Shown in pieces: positions 52,501-58,970 of a stretch of DNA of 64,000 bases. Under the pieces are notes generated by a model. The model saw nothing but the letters and a program-made list of their open reading frames with translations, was not told the DNA's origin and made no database searches. The position numbers were made by a program, and so were the translations under genes. Within the stretch, counting starts at the first letter, position 1; every line of letters starts with the position of its first letter. The stretch comes from Malurus cyaneus samueli (taxonomy: Eukaryota; Chordata; Aves; Passeriformes; Maluridae). The stretch is taken from positions 29,989,891 through 30,053,890 of the forward strand of contig CM019220.1 of NCBI GenBank assembly GCA_009741485.1. The letters run 5' to 3'.

Positions 52501-55500
52501 AATGGGAAGGTAATAAAATGGAATTGATTTATCCAGAACAGTGGGTAATTTTTGTTATCAATACATTGATGTGGCGATTTCATTTCTGTCATGGAATAGT
52601 CTGAGGATTTTTTTAAAAAATCTGTATTTTTGAATGGAAGTGTTGGTTTTATGTATTCTGGTGATTTTAAACACTGCTTTTAAATTTACATAAAGCTTAC
52701 AAAAATCTTGTTTTGTAGTTTTCAAAAAAAACCAGTATCTCATCAACTGGTAACAGACTGATTTGTGTCCCAACTAAACACAGTCTCTGTACTCAAAGAT
52801 CTTCTATTTGCTAATTAAAGAAATAAACATTTACAGAGTATTGTGGTTATTGCAGTATTTAGGAAACTTTTCAAAGTTCACACTATCAGTCAAGTGTGAC
52901 TTGATGATCACATTTTGTTATCTTTTAAAATGATGAGTGGCATACTCTGCTACCTTTGCCTGTCTTCAAAAGCTCATTGGAACAAAGAGATAAATTTCTT
53001 GTATCATTTGAATAAAGTTGTTAAATATGGTGGGTATGTTTTTATTCTGCCGACATAGAACACATTTTGCATTTAAATTATACTTATTAAAACAGGAAGT
53101 TTTGTTCTACCTTAGTAAACTTAATTGCTTTCACTGTATCTGTCTAAATATTAGAAGTAGTAGATCTCAACTTCTCAGATGTAGTTGTCATTTATGTATT
53201 TGTAGGAGTGAAATTAGGTTGCCTGTTGTTGATGCCAAGTTAATTTTCTGGTTTAGAAGAAACTAATTAAATGAAGACAATATCTTTCCTGCACTTGCAG
53301 AGGCTACAGCTCTCAAGATTAAAAAAAAATAATGAGTTCTATGTGCTTGAGACAGCCATTTCTTAATTCTAATAAAGACTTTATTAATTAAAAGTTTACA
53401 GCAGAAAAAGCTGATGTGGATTAAGTTTTCATTTCTCTTTCTTGGTATTTTCTAAGACAAATTTAAGAACACATATTTCATGCTTTAAAAATATTTGTCT
53501 TTTGAAAATATGAGTGCTTATCCTCCTAAAGGGGAATTCCAGTAAATAAAGGGAGAATATAACTCTGAAAACACTTATGTGATTTGTGTTGCTCTGCATC
53601 ATAGTTTTGGTGAATAATGGTCAATATAGAGATTCAGTGTGTGATGATTTTCCTGGAGATTTAAAGAGCAGGGGAAATGAGGTTATCCTGATTTGCATAG
53701 TTTCAGGGTTTCACTTTCTAAATTTTACAGCTGTAAGCTAGTAATTAAAGGAACTGTTTATACCTAAGCATATGTGCCAAAATGAGCTAAGCTTCTCAAT
53801 CTATAATTAGACACATAAAAAATCTGACCTGATTTCAACTGATCTACAGCTTTTATTGAACATCAAATGTTCACGATTGCTAATGTGGGCCAGGCTTTTT
53901 AACTCTGTGAACTCCTTGGAGTCTGAGTAGGTGCTCAGTGAAAACCAGCTCTCTCTTCATGTAGACAATGATCTGCATTTTTTTTTGTGTCTCACAGGCT
54001 GCATCCAGGATTTTCTTATTAACCAAAAATAACGTTCTTCTTGCGGATCAAAAATCTGGGACTATCAAGTCGGAGGTTCCACTGGGAGATGTTACCAAAG
54101 TGTCCATGAGCTCCCAAAATGATGGATTCTTTGCAGTGCACCTCAAGGAGGTTGGTTTCAACTCCATCACACAATAATATGACTGTTTTACTCACAGTGA
54201 TGTAAAACCTGTTTGTTAATTATCTTGTAGCATTAAATCATAGTGGTTGGCTCATAGGTTTAGAAGTTTATTGAACTTTTCCATGTCTGAAAAAACTTTG
54301 AATTTAAAGCTACTGAAGCCCAATGTTATTACATTATGAATGATCTTTTAACTGTGAAAATCAGACTTCATATTTCATCGTAGCCTCTTCAGGATCGCAG
54401 TTTTCCATTTGTAATATGGTTCAGGTGCCTTGTGGCAGTGTTTTCCTTCCACAGACTGGTAGAATATTTCTCTCTTCCTTGTGGGATGCCAAGAAGTCCA
54501 CGTTGAGGCACGGTTAATTTGTTGCTCAGTTCTAAAGAACTTAGCACAGTGCTATATTTGCCTCACTGCACTGTAACCATTGCTCTGCTAAAATCATTAA
54601 GCTGGCATCTCCATTCCAGCCTGAATGGATTTGGAGACTGTTGTAGGCAGAGTCTTTTCATACTCACTGCCACCATCCTAAATCTGGTGTTGGCATTTTG
54701 TTTCTGTTCCTTTCTGCAAGTACTGGAAGCTTGCTGTGGTGTATCCAGATGAGGGATACAGAAACACCACAGTTTTGTAGGACAAATCAAGATGACCCAG
54801 AAGGGATTTTTTTTTACCTTTCTCAACTGGTTTGTAGGTTATTTGGGAGCAAATTGCATTTTGATCCTATACACTGCACTCCATCCCCTATTTAATTTAC
54901 GAGACAAAAGGTTGTTGTTTCCTTGAACTGGAAAGAGAAGGCTCCTTGTAAATCCTCCTGCCTGGCTGCCATTTAATCATACTCGAGGTTTTGGTAGTCC
55001 TAACTCATTTCCTTCCTGTTCCAGGGCTCAGAAGCTGCCAGTAAAGGAGATTTCCTGCTCAGCAGTGATCACCTTATTGAAATGGCCACTAAACTTTACC
55101 GCACGACTCTCAGCCAAACCAAACAGAAGCTCAACATCGAGATATCTGATGAGTATGTTTCTTGTTCTCTTAAGAGGACATTTACTTCAGTGCAGCATGC
55201 TAAAAAGTCAAGTATCTAGTGTCAGAATAACAAAACACTGTTTCTTCTCTCTTGGCAGAATGCTTATAAAGAAAGATCCAGTTTTCAGTGTGCACTCATG
55301 GTGTTCATTCTGGCTTTTACATCCTTGAAAGTCATAGCAGAAAATGTGCTTTTGTTAAAGGAGTTTCAAATAGGGCTGTGAAGCAGAATTGATGCTGTCG
55401 AAATAATTAAGAGTTGCTGTATTTGAAACGGTTTCACATGTGACTGAAAAAATTCACAGATTTCTATGAGATATTTATAGATTAGAGTGGACACTGGGTG

Positions 55501-57857
55501 CCAAGTTCTACTGAAAATAACCCAAAAAGAATGCAAAGCTCCTCCCCAACTCAGTGCAACTGTATGAAACTCTACCTTCTCTTTTGTGAAGGTGAAACAA
55601 CCTATTGTTTGGGGTTTCTTGGTTGTTAAAAAGCTTGCTTTGATGAAAAGTTTGCTTTGATGAAAAGTTTGCATCCCAAAATAGTATTTCTTTCTGCTCA
55701 GTACAGTTTCATATTTTGGCCTTAAACAAGGCCTGTACTTCTGGTGTTTTTAGCTATGGAATAAAAGTGTTTGTGGGTGTGTGTGAGCTCCTAAAGTTTG
55801 TTGAGTAAGAGTCCCTCACTTAGTCTACCACTGTCATGTGCTTTTGTTCTGTGAAGTGACCCCTCTTTCCAGTAGTGTTGATTTGGTGGATTTATTCACT
55901 TTGGATAAAGAATAAAATTTTGAACTCTTCAACAGTAGTGAAATACTGAAATAAATTTCCTGTAGGCAAAAACCAGAACCTTTTCATGTGGCTGCACCAC
56001 ACTGCATGTGTTCTACAGTCCTGGTAGTGGGTACAGCTTGTATCTGTTCAGGTTTGAGGATTTATTAAAAGGCTAATTTTGCTCTTTCCTTGAAAAGAAC
56101 ATCTGCCATTTTCCTTTTTTCTGTTACCAGAGGCCATTTCATTTGCTCGAGGGTAGTGGTTTTTAGTCTCTAAAAGAGTGTGGCTATCCCCAGTAAGTTT
56201 CTAGTTTAAAGGAATAAACTACTGAAACAAAGTTTAAGCATACATTGCACTAGTCTGGACTGTCTGCTCGCCTTAGGTCTGGAAAACAGCCTGCTTTCTG
56301 GGAGCCTTGCTTTCTGGGATGTGGTTTTGTTTCTTGTCCTGCAGATTAAAAACATTCATGTGTGTATTGCTATTGAATTTATCCAGACGAAATAATTTAA
56401 ATGTTTAAATATTTCGCAGTCCCGTCTCTGTTGATGGTGAAGCAGAAGCCTCTTGCCTGCTAGATTTTAGACACAGGGGATGGAGGAGAAAATGTGGCCT
56501 TATTTTTCTTTTTTCTTCCTTCTACTTTTTGGGAGAAGAGCTGCTATAAGGATGCTGTTGATGCAGGGGTGTGTTTAAGAAGAGGCACAACATTTATATG
56601 TATAATACTGGAACAGTGAGTGTAGGATAATTTTGAGGCAGTGGCTGTAGGAGCTGCTCTCGTTTTTGGGGTGCCTGCACATCTGGGAGTGCTGAGTGGG
56701 CTCTGAGTGTCTGGGCTGTGCAGCAGCAAAGCAGGACCGAGGGGCAGCTCAGCGCAGCAGAGGCCACTTCCTCCCCTGAGCTCTGCCGTCAGCTTGATTT
56801 GTGGTTTCCGGCTGCACAGCAAATTCTTTGAAGTTTTTGGCCTCTGCTGGAGGACTTTTTTAAGGATGCTAAAAGGGAAAATCGGCTGAATTACAAAGGA
56901 CTTTTTAGGTCAGCAACCACTGCATGTGAGCCAAGAGGCAGCACTGCCTTGCTTATTGCTTTTAATCTTGCTATCCAGATCAGTGAGAGGTTTGGGGCTC
57001 CACAGGAGCCTGCTGGCTTTTTGTGATTTTTTTTGCGGTTTTTTTGTTTTTTTTTTGGTTTTTTTTTTTTTTTTTTCAATTCTCCAATTCAGTAAAATTT
57101 CCCTTCTAGTAAAAAGTGAAGAATAAAATCCAGATTAATTTCCCCTGAACTGTAGAAAATGTCTAAATTTGGAGATTGCTGGGCAGGAAGTGCATTTTCC
57201 CAGTTGCTGAGCTGGGGGCTCTAAAGGCTAACTAAGGATTAGACATATGAGAGCTGCTAAAATACCAGATGTACTAAATTAAGCATAAACCAGAAGAAGA
57301 GCACTCCTGATGTTGCTATAGAAGTATTGAGCTTCCTTCCGTGAAAATAGAGAAATCCCTTTGGCCGACAGTGGAGTAGTTGGAAAGAGTCTTTGCTGCG
57401 TTTCTGGTACATTAGAAATTCTGTTTCAAAGTGCTGGTTTTTTTTTTTTTTTTTTTTCTAAAGGAAGAGCAAACTAACAGCTGTGAAATGTCCACAGTTA
57501 TAGGCAAAAAGCAATAATTAAGAGATACTGCCTGAAGGATATTCTAGCCATACCATAACCCATGGCTTTTTTAATTTGTTCTCCAACTGTTTATTATTAA
57601 TACAGAACTGAAAGCTGAAAATGACATCTTTTGGAGTGACGCTCAGAACCAACAGGAAAAGACTTCTGCTTCTCATGTGTCTTTTTTTTTTTCCCCCAAC
57701 CTTAACTACAATTTTTACTGTTCCCTCTCTCAGGTTCCTGGTCCAGTTCAAACAAGACAAAGTGTGTGTGAAGTTCATACAAGGCAGCCAGAAGAACGGC
57801 AACATCCCAACTTGCAAGCGAAAAAACAATCGGCTTCTGGAAGTGGCCGTCCCTTAA
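1449..57857 (+). CDS. MYO1B: MYO1B, unconventional myosin-Ib (5'-partial, 28 spliced coding exons)
   Basis: Myosin-Ib is a single-headed, calmodulin-binding actin motor that links membranes to actin and responds to tension. The joined exons give a P-loop (GESGAGKT, about residue 108), switch I (NDNSSRFG, 160), switch II (DIYGFE, 387), the HYAGK motif (514), the RCIKPND motif (594), IQ motifs (about 705-865) and a C-terminal TH1 tail ending in LLEVAVP. All 28 exons have GT-AG boundaries and compatible phases. They total 3160 nt: the last base of one codon, then 1053 codons including the stop. From recall of mammalian MYO1B the missing N-terminus is 84 residues, which gives 1136, the six-IQ isoform length. 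By my count the TEDS position, 16 residues before DALAK, is Glu, so the head would not need phosphorylation there. The tandem 29-codon IQ exons separate MYO1B from MYO1A, MYO1C and MYO1D. The promoter and first exons lie upstream of the window. Confidence 0.97.
1544..4605 (+). other. MYO1B: Intron 1
   Basis: A 3.1-kb AT-rich intron with no recognisable repeat family or gene. It holds a strong perfect hairpin at 3715-3742, listed separately. Short ORFs here look like chance. Confidence 0.85.
3715..3742. repeat. Perfect 12-bp inverted repeat with 4-nt loop
   Basis: Arms TGTAACAGATCT (3715-3726) and AGATCTGTTACA (3731-3742) flank the loop CTGA. The right arm overlaps a second palindrome, TTACATATGTAA (3738-3749). 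No function is assigned. Confidence 0.9.
4606..4710 (+). CDS. MYO1B: MYO1B exon v2
   Basis: Residues about 116-151: helix after the P-loop ([20 protein letters not shown]) and the start of the segment leading to switch I. Acceptor CCCCCACAG, donor GAAG|GTAAGA. The final Ala codon is split with v3. Confidence 0.97.
4711..7567 (+). other. MYO1B: Intron 2
   Basis: A 2.9-kb intron with no gene or interspersed repeat that I recognise. It holds two competing hairpins at 7166-7199, about 370 nt before exon v3. Confidence 0.85.
7166..7199. repeat. Overlapping, mutually exclusive inverted repeats
   Basis: ATTTCTTCCTCT (7169-7180) pairs perfectly with AGAGGAAGAAAT (7188-7199). Alternatively TTCATTTC (7166-7173) pairs with GAAATGAA (7181-7188). 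The two stems share bases and cannot form together. Confidence 0.85.
7568..7614 (+). CDS. MYO1B: MYO1B exon v3: switch I microexon
   Basis: A 47-nt exon encoding about residues 151-166 ([15 protein letters not shown]), the nucleotide-sensing switch I loop, completed by the Gly that starts v4. Acceptor TTTTTCCAG, donor TTT|GTAAGT. Confidence 0.97.
9209..9375 (-). mobile_element. CR1 LINE 3'-end fragment
   Basis: The + strand reads like the reverse complement of a CR1 3' end: AATCATAGAATG, then GGGATGGAAGGGACCCTAAA, CCAACCCCCTGCCATGGGCA and CTCTGGGCAGCCTGTCCCAG. The element's 3' end is therefore at the left and it is truncated at its 5' side near 9375. CR1 fragments of this kind are the main interspersed repeat in bird genomes. 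Boundaries are approximate. Confidence 0.88.
9449..9970. other. CpG-dense intronic patch (candidate regulatory element)
   Basis: I count about 29 CpG dinucleotides in roughly 520 bp, clustered at 9600-9660 and 9730-9790 (for example GACGTCCCGCGATCGC), while neighbouring intron sequence has almost none. No coding signal convinces me. An open frame on the - strand here probably reflects the base composition. Confidence 0.5.
10186..10249 (+). CDS. MYO1B: MYO1B exon v4
   Basis: Residues about 167-188: [20 protein letters not shown] plus NY, the strands after switch I. Acceptor CTTTCACAG, donor AACT|GTGAGT. The Tyr codon is split with v5. Confidence 0.96.
12698..13015 (+). other. Unrecognised 105-codon ORF in intron 4
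   Basis: An ATG-initiated frame with balanced, protein-like composition (for example [20 protein letters not shown]), ending TGA at 13013-13015. An in-frame TAA lies 12 nt before the ATG. I recognise no domain or family. It could be a decayed retrocopy or retroelement fragment, or chance. It lies just left of repeat copy A. I do not call it a gene. Confidence 0.2.
13301..13500 (-). repeat. Unclassified direct repeat, copy A
   Basis: Aligns with 14716-14934 over its whole length, at about 80% identity by eye. Shared blocks include GCTCCAACACCTCCCTTG, CCTAAACTAGGAAGA, TTTTGATTAGCTCATTTT and GATTTAACACTCTT. The T run at its left edge reads as an A tail on the - strand, which suggests a retroposed element; strand is set on that basis only. 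Confidence 0.8.
14716..14934 (-). repeat. Unclassified direct repeat, copy B
   Basis: Second copy of the 13301-13500 repeat in the same orientation, 1.4 kb downstream, with a longer T run at its left edge. Family unknown: I could not match it to CR1 or to any LTR I know. Confidence 0.8.
18355..18453 (+). CDS. MYO1B: MYO1B exon v5
   Basis: Residues about 188-221: [20 protein letters not shown] and following, the conserved motor segment with the GERNFH motif. Acceptor GTTTAG, donor CTGT|GTAAGT. The split last codon reads Cys where I recall Asn in mammals (FLC-KLK against LLN-KLK). Confidence 0.97.
18454..18817 (+). other. MYO1B: Intron 5
   Basis: A short 364-nt intron with nothing beyond splice signals. 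Confidence 0.9.
18818..18921 (+). CDS. MYO1B: MYO1B exon v6
   Basis: Residues about 221-255: [20 protein letters not shown] through NFRTVR. Acceptor TTTGTTAG, donor AGG|GTGAGA. Ends in phase 0. Confidence 0.96.
18922..19707 (+). other. MYO1B: Intron 6, with A-rich low-complexity tract
   Basis: A 786-nt intron. About 19016-19130 is an A-rich tract with AAAC/AAAG units on the + strand, possibly a decayed poly(A) or microsatellite remnant. No other feature. Confidence 0.85.
19708..19855 (+). CDS. MYO1B: MYO1B exon v7
   Basis: Residues about 256-305: [20 protein letters not shown], then [11 protein letters not shown] and the DESKIKDKN stretch. Acceptor CCCTTTTCAG, donor AATG|GTAAGA. Confidence 0.97.
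19856..20507 (+). other. MYO1B: Intron 7
   Basis: A 652-nt intron. I see nothing in it beyond splice signals. Confidence 0.9.
20508..20626 (+). CDS. MYO1B: MYO1B exon v8: TEDS-site exon
   Basis: Residues about 305-344: [20 protein letters not shown] and following, ending TTLNVAQ. The residue 16 before the Asp of DALAK (in v9) is Glu by my count, consistent with the TEDS rule for motors not needing head phosphorylation. Acceptor TTGCTAG, donor CAG|GTAAAA. Confidence 0.97.
20627..20985 (+). other. MYO1B: Intron 8
   Basis: A 359-nt intron with a GC-richer centre and a short CTG run near 20833-20850. No element recognised. Confidence 0.88.
20986..21072 (+). CDS. MYO1B: MYO1B exon v9
   Basis: Residues about 345-373: [20 protein letters not shown] and VTRINESIK, the conserved DALAK helix. 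Symmetric 87-nt phase-0 exon. Acceptor CTGTTTAG, donor AAG|GTATTG (weak at +4/+5). Confidence 0.97.
21073..21390 (+). other. MYO1B: Intron 9
   Basis: A 318-nt intron ending in TTTTAAG, a less common AAG acceptor. Its in-frame reading stops soon after the donor. Nothing else seen. Confidence 0.9.
21391..21456 (+). CDS. MYO1B: MYO1B exon v10: switch II exon
   Basis: A 66-nt exon, residues about 374-395, with [20 protein letters not shown] (about 387-392) is switch II, which couples hydrolysis to the power stroke. Donor GAG|GTAAGA. Confidence 0.97.
27803..27820. repeat. 18-bp perfect palindrome
   Basis: ATACTTCATATGAAGTAT is its own reverse complement. It lies in intron 10; no function assigned. 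Confidence 0.9.
29281..29281. other. Ambiguous base (N)
   Basis: The only non-ACGT character in the window, inside intron 10. It is an unresolved assembly base and affects no exon. Confidence 0.99.
31556..31660 (+). CDS. MYO1B: MYO1B exon v11
   Basis: Residues about 396-430: [20 protein letters not shown] then [14 protein letters not shown], the relay helix after switch II. The matching open frame extends into the surrounding exon only. Acceptor TGACAG, donor GAG|GTAATG. Confidence 0.98.
31661..33122 (+). other. MYO1B: Intron 11
   Basis: A 1.5-kb intron. No repeat family, RNA gene or coding signal recognised. Confidence 0.85.
33123..33185 (+). CDS. MYO1B: MYO1B exon v12
   Basis: A 63-nt exon, residues about 431-451: [20 protein letters not shown] plus N. 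From recall, mammals have Asp in place of the first Gly. Acceptor TTCTTCTAG, donor AAT|GTAAGT. Confidence 0.97.
33186..33967 (+). other. MYO1B: Intron 12
   Basis: A 782-nt AT-rich intron with a 20-bp perfect palindrome at 33555-33574. Nothing else recognised. Confidence 0.88.
33555..33574. repeat. 20-bp perfect palindrome
   Basis: AGTACTTATATATAAGTACT is its own reverse complement and is flanked by TACTCAAA direct repeats. An AT-rich palindrome like this is prone to cruciform extrusion and small deletions. Confidence 0.9.
33968..34168 (+). CDS. MYO1B: MYO1B exon v13
   Basis: Residues about 452-518: [19 protein letters not shown] through RIQHYAGK. Includes the DEECLRPG segment and the conserved HYAGK motif. 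67 codons, phase 0 at both ends. Acceptor ACTTCAG, donor AAG|GTACCT. Confidence 0.98.
34169..36425 (+). other. MYO1B: Intron 13
   Basis: A 2.3-kb intron with a CR1 fragment near its 5' end (34291-34600) and an A run near 36099-36113. No gene or RNA recognised. Confidence 0.85.
34291..34600 (-). mobile_element. CR1 LINE 3'-end fragment
   Basis: Reads as the reverse complement of a CR1 3' region: TTCACAGAATGG, GGAAAGGACCTTAAA, CATGGGCAGGGGACACTT, GCCCCATCCAACCTGGCCTT, then ATTCCCCCTTGTCCTGGCAC. It extends further 5' into the element than the copy at 9209. The right boundary is approximate. The short open frames across it are shadows of the repeat. Confidence 0.9.
36426..36652 (+). CDS. MYO1B: MYO1B exon v14
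   Basis: Residues about 519-594: [20 protein letters not shown] through [13 protein letters not shown], lower 50-kDa and actin-binding region including loop 2. Acceptor TTGTTCAG, donor ATCAG|GTAAAC. The Arg codon is split with v15. Confidence 0.98.
36653..36803 (+). other. MYO1B: Intron 14 (shortest, 151 nt)
   Basis: The shortest intron in the gene; splice signals only. Confidence 0.93.
36804..37004 (+). CDS. MYO1B: MYO1B exon v15
   Basis: Residues about 594-661: [20 protein letters not shown], then [20 protein letters not shown] and the CLERYKMLC segment. This is the SH1/SH2-like helix region leading to the converter. GC-rich compared with its introns, so long antisense frames occur. Acceptor TTTCCAG, donor CCAG|GTAGGC. 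Confidence 0.98.
37005..38020 (+). other. MYO1B: Intron 15
   Basis: A 1.0-kb AT-rich intron; no recognisable feature. Confidence 0.87.
38021..38114 (+). CDS. MYO1B: MYO1B exon v16: converter
   Basis: Residues about 661-692: [20 protein letters not shown] then [11 protein letters not shown], the converter and end of the motor. Acceptor TTCTTAG, donor ACA|GTAAGT. Confidence 0.97.
38115..38551 (+). other. MYO1B: Intron 16
   Basis: A 437-nt intron; the open frame running into v17 on this strand is an intron-exon shadow. No other feature. Confidence 0.88.
38552..38701 (+). CDS. MYO1B: MYO1B exon v17: IQ1 and start of IQ2
   Basis: Residues about 693-742: [20 protein letters not shown], then [12 protein letters not shown] and [10 protein letters not shown]. 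The first IQ motif reads [12 protein letters not shown], with Gly (GGG codon, about residue 712) where the IQ consensus and, from recall, mammalian MYO1B have Gln. Acceptor CACCCAG, donor GCA|GTAAGA. Phase 0. Confidence 0.97.
38702..40789 (+). other. MYO1B: Intron 17
   Basis: A 2.1-kb intron; no repeat family, RNA gene or coding signal recognised. Confidence 0.85.
40790..40858 (+). CDS. MYO1B: MYO1B exon v18: IQ2/IQ3
   Basis: A 69-nt exon, residues about 743-765: [20 protein letters not shown] plus GWK. Encodes the end of IQ2 and the core VQSYIRGWK of IQ3. Acceptor AATACAG, donor AAG|GTGAGT. Phase 0. Confidence 0.96.
40859..42454 (+). other. MYO1B: Intron 18
   Basis: A 1.6-kb intron, GC-richer near 40960-41220. 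No element recognised. The reading frame of v19 stays open back to 42338 inside it. Confidence 0.85.
42455..42541 (+). CDS. MYO1B: MYO1B exon v19: IQ exon, first of three tandem 29-codon exons
   Basis: Residues about 766-794: [20 protein letters not shown] then IAAYWHGTQ. Same length, phase and plan as v20 and v21, indicating descent by tandem exon duplication. Acceptor TTTGCAG, donor CAG|GTAAGA, a stronger donor than those of v20 and v21. Confidence 0.97.
42542..42841 (+). other. MYO1B: Intron 19: 300 nt, in frame and stop-free
   Basis: This intron has canonical GT-AG ends, is exactly 100 codons long and has no stop codon in the frame shared by v19 and v20. Retention would insert 100 residues into the lever arm without breaking the frame. 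Whether it is ever retained is unknown. Confidence 0.85.
42842..42928 (+). CDS. MYO1B: MYO1B exon v20: alternatively used IQ exon
   Basis: Residues about 795-823: [20 protein letters not shown] then IWAFWLGYK. 87 nt, phase 0 at both ends, so skipping keeps the frame. By hand, 64 of 87 bases and 21 of 29 residues match v21. In mammals the equivalent 29-residue segments are alternatively spliced to give four-, five- and six-IQ isoforms (family knowledge). Donor AAG|GTACTT is suboptimal. Acceptor CATCACAG. Confidence 0.96.
42929..45540 (+). other. MYO1B: Intron 20
   Basis: A 2.6-kb intron between the two alternative IQ exons. Just after the donor are several YCAY tetramers (42933-43000). A 145-codon - strand open frame (44691-45128) has no recognisable family and is not called a gene. 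An AT-rich stretch near 44330-44400 repeats TAATCTAAAT. Confidence 0.82.
45541..45627 (+). CDS. MYO1B: MYO1B exon v21: alternatively used IQ exon
   Basis: Residues about 824-852: [20 protein letters not shown] then IWAYWLGLK. Tandem duplicate of v20, phase 0, same suboptimal AAG|GTACTT donor. Expected to be optional in transcripts by analogy with mammalian MYO1B. Acceptor CCCTTTAG. Confidence 0.97.
45628..48712 (+). other. MYO1B: Intron 21
   Basis: A 3.1-kb AT-rich intron with short AT and T runs (46495-46520, 47031-47043). No gene, RNA or repeat family recognised. Confidence 0.85.
48713..48787 (+). CDS. MYO1B: MYO1B exon v22: end of lever arm
   Basis: Residues about 853-877: [20 protein letters not shown] then [14 protein letters not shown] completes the last IQ motif and leads to the tail. 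Acceptor CTTTCCAG, donor CTT|GTATGT. Confidence 0.96.
48788..49166 (+). other. MYO1B: Intron 22
   Basis: A 379-nt AT-rich intron; nothing beyond splice signals. Confidence 0.9.
49167..49301 (+). CDS. MYO1B: MYO1B exon v23: linker to TH1
   Basis: Residues about 878-922: [20 protein letters not shown], then [20 protein letters not shown] and FHLWR, the post-IQ linker and start of the TH1 tail. Acceptor TATCACAG, donor AGG|GTAGGA. The internal ATG at its first codon is not a start. Confidence 0.97.
49302..50140 (+). other. MYO1B: Intron 23
   Basis: An 839-nt intron; no feature recognised. Confidence 0.87.
50141..50247 (+). CDS. MYO1B: MYO1B exon v24: TH1 tail
   Basis: Residues about 923-958: [20 protein letters not shown] then [15 protein letters not shown]. 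Basic/acidic helical TH1 segment. Acceptor TTTTGCAG, donor CCAG|GTAATC. The Ser codon is split with v25. Confidence 0.97.
50248..52376 (+). other. MYO1B: Intron 24
   Basis: A 2.1-kb intron. It has a T-rich low-complexity stretch at about 51418-51461 and an AT-rich stretch at 51563-51592. No gene or repeat family recognised. Confidence 0.85.
52377..52509 (+). CDS. MYO1B: MYO1B exon v25: TH1 tail
   Basis: Residues about 958-1002: [20 protein letters not shown] then [20 protein letters not shown] and RANGK. Start of the PH-like TH1 core. Acceptor TGGGCAG, donor AAG|GTAATA. Confidence 0.98.
52510..53997 (+). other. MYO1B: Intron 25
   Basis: A 1.5-kb AT-rich intron; no feature recognised. Confidence 0.86.
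53998..54150 (+). CDS. MYO1B: MYO1B exon v26: TH1 PH-like core
   Basis: Residues about 1003-1053: [20 protein letters not shown], then [14 protein letters not shown] and [10 protein letters not shown]. These beta strands and basic loop correspond to the phosphoinositide-binding face in class I myosin tails (family knowledge). Donor GAG|GTTGGT is the weakest in the gene. Confidence 0.97.
54151..55024 (+). other. MYO1B: Intron 26
   Basis: An 874-nt intron; no feature recognised. Confidence 0.87.
55025..55152 (+). CDS. MYO1B: MYO1B exon v27: TH1 tail
   Basis: Residues about 1054-1096: [20 protein letters not shown], then [18 protein letters not shown] and ISD. Acceptor GTTCCAG, donor ATGA|GTATGT. 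The Glu codon is completed in v28. Confidence 0.97.
55153..57733 (+). other. MYO1B: Intron 27
   Basis: A 2.6-kb intron. It holds a 17-bp tandem repeat (55634-55672), T-rich low-complexity tracts at about 57024-57077 and 57440-57458, and no gene or repeat family that I recognise. Confidence 0.85.
55634..55672. repeat. 17-bp tandem duplication
   Basis: Unit CTTGCTTTGATGAAAAG followed by TTTGCTTTGATGAAAAG and a partial TTTGC; one mismatch between copies. Confidence 0.9.
57734..57857 (+). CDS. MYO1B: MYO1B exon v28: C-terminus and stop
   Basis: Residues about 1096-1136: [20 protein letters not shown], then [20 protein letters not shown] and TAA at 57855-57857. CKRKNNR is a basic stretch close to the C-terminus. 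Acceptor CTCTCTCAG. Confidence 0.98.
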
Positions 57858-58739
57858 CTGCAGCTGATGACTCTCCTTTCATGGACTTGTTTCTTTGTAA
57901 TAGTGCAATTTTAGTTGCTTGGTTTTGCTATTTTCATCCCTTTCTGGAGCTGTTGATGGCTAATAGCTTTAGAAACCCTTGGCAAAACACTTGATCAATC
58001 GACTTTGAAACCTTTTTTGTTCATGCCAGAGTCTTAACCCTCGAAGCGCAGATTTTTTATCCGGTGATGCATTTTTACCAGCTGGCACATATCTGTCACA
58101 CACCGAATCGTTCTCTTCGTTTAGCAGCCGTATTTTAGTGCAGCATATCATAAACCCACATATTAGTGATCAATTACTCGTATTCTTTAGCCTAGAGATC
58201 ATCTTCACAGGAATTATCCGTGGCCTTGATGCCGGGTGGCATTTTCATCCTGACCTGTCCAGGTGTCTGGTAGGTTCTTCACGTCCTGCCCCCGTGGATC
58301 CCGTCACAGGCTGATACAACAACTCCTGTAGCTCACACTAGGACCTGTGTAACTCAGCCTTCCCATCAGCACAGCACAGAAACATCTAACTCTGCAGAAT
58401 AGAAGGAATATGTGATTACACAAGCAGCTACACGCGTAATTTCGTATTAAAACGTGGAAATTTCGAAGCAGAGTTTTTAATTAGGTCAGATGTTTTTAAT
58501 GACTTTATAAAGTAGAAATCAGCAAAATTAAAGAAGCTTTTTCTTTTTTTTTTCATGAAAGCTATAAAGTTCAAGGCATATTTTCTGTTCTGCTTTCTTT
58601 CTTTTAAATTATCAGTTAAGGTTAGAGCCTGAAGAAAGCAATAGTATTCATAACACAAGTAAATGCTAGTTATTTAAACAGTTAGTTATCAAGTGAAAGG
58701 TTTGAGCCTTTCTTTTAAATATTGGCATGTACAATGTGC

Positions 58740-58745
58740 AATAAA
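58740..58745 (+). terminator. MYO1B: Proximal poly(A) signal AATAAA
   Basis: AATAAA 0.9 kb after the stop, followed within 25 nt by a GT-rich stretch (CGTGACATTTTGTGAG). It overlaps a GTGCAATA microRNA-type seed site at 58736-58743. Confidence 0.6.
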
Positions 58746-58947
58746 ACATACGTGACATTTTGTGAGAATTATTTATAATACACATTTGTGTGGAGGAGAG
58801 AGGATTGGTGCAGACTGCATAGACAATGTAGGGGTTAAAATAGATCCGTGTTGTTAATTTGCAGTTTTTAGAGTGTACACTACAGTTGTCAATTTGGGAA
58901 GAATGCTTAGAATTTAAAAAAGAAAAAAAAATCCTTAATTTGGGGTC

Positions 58948-58955
58948 TGTATATA
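58948..58955 (+). promoter_or_regulatory. Pumilio-type element TGTATATA
   Basis: Exact match to TGTANATA, the PUM1/PUM2 recognition element, 16 nt before the distal poly(A) signal. It is present only if the transcript passes the proximal site. Confidence 0.45.
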
Positions 58956-58970
58956 AATTGGTATTATGGT

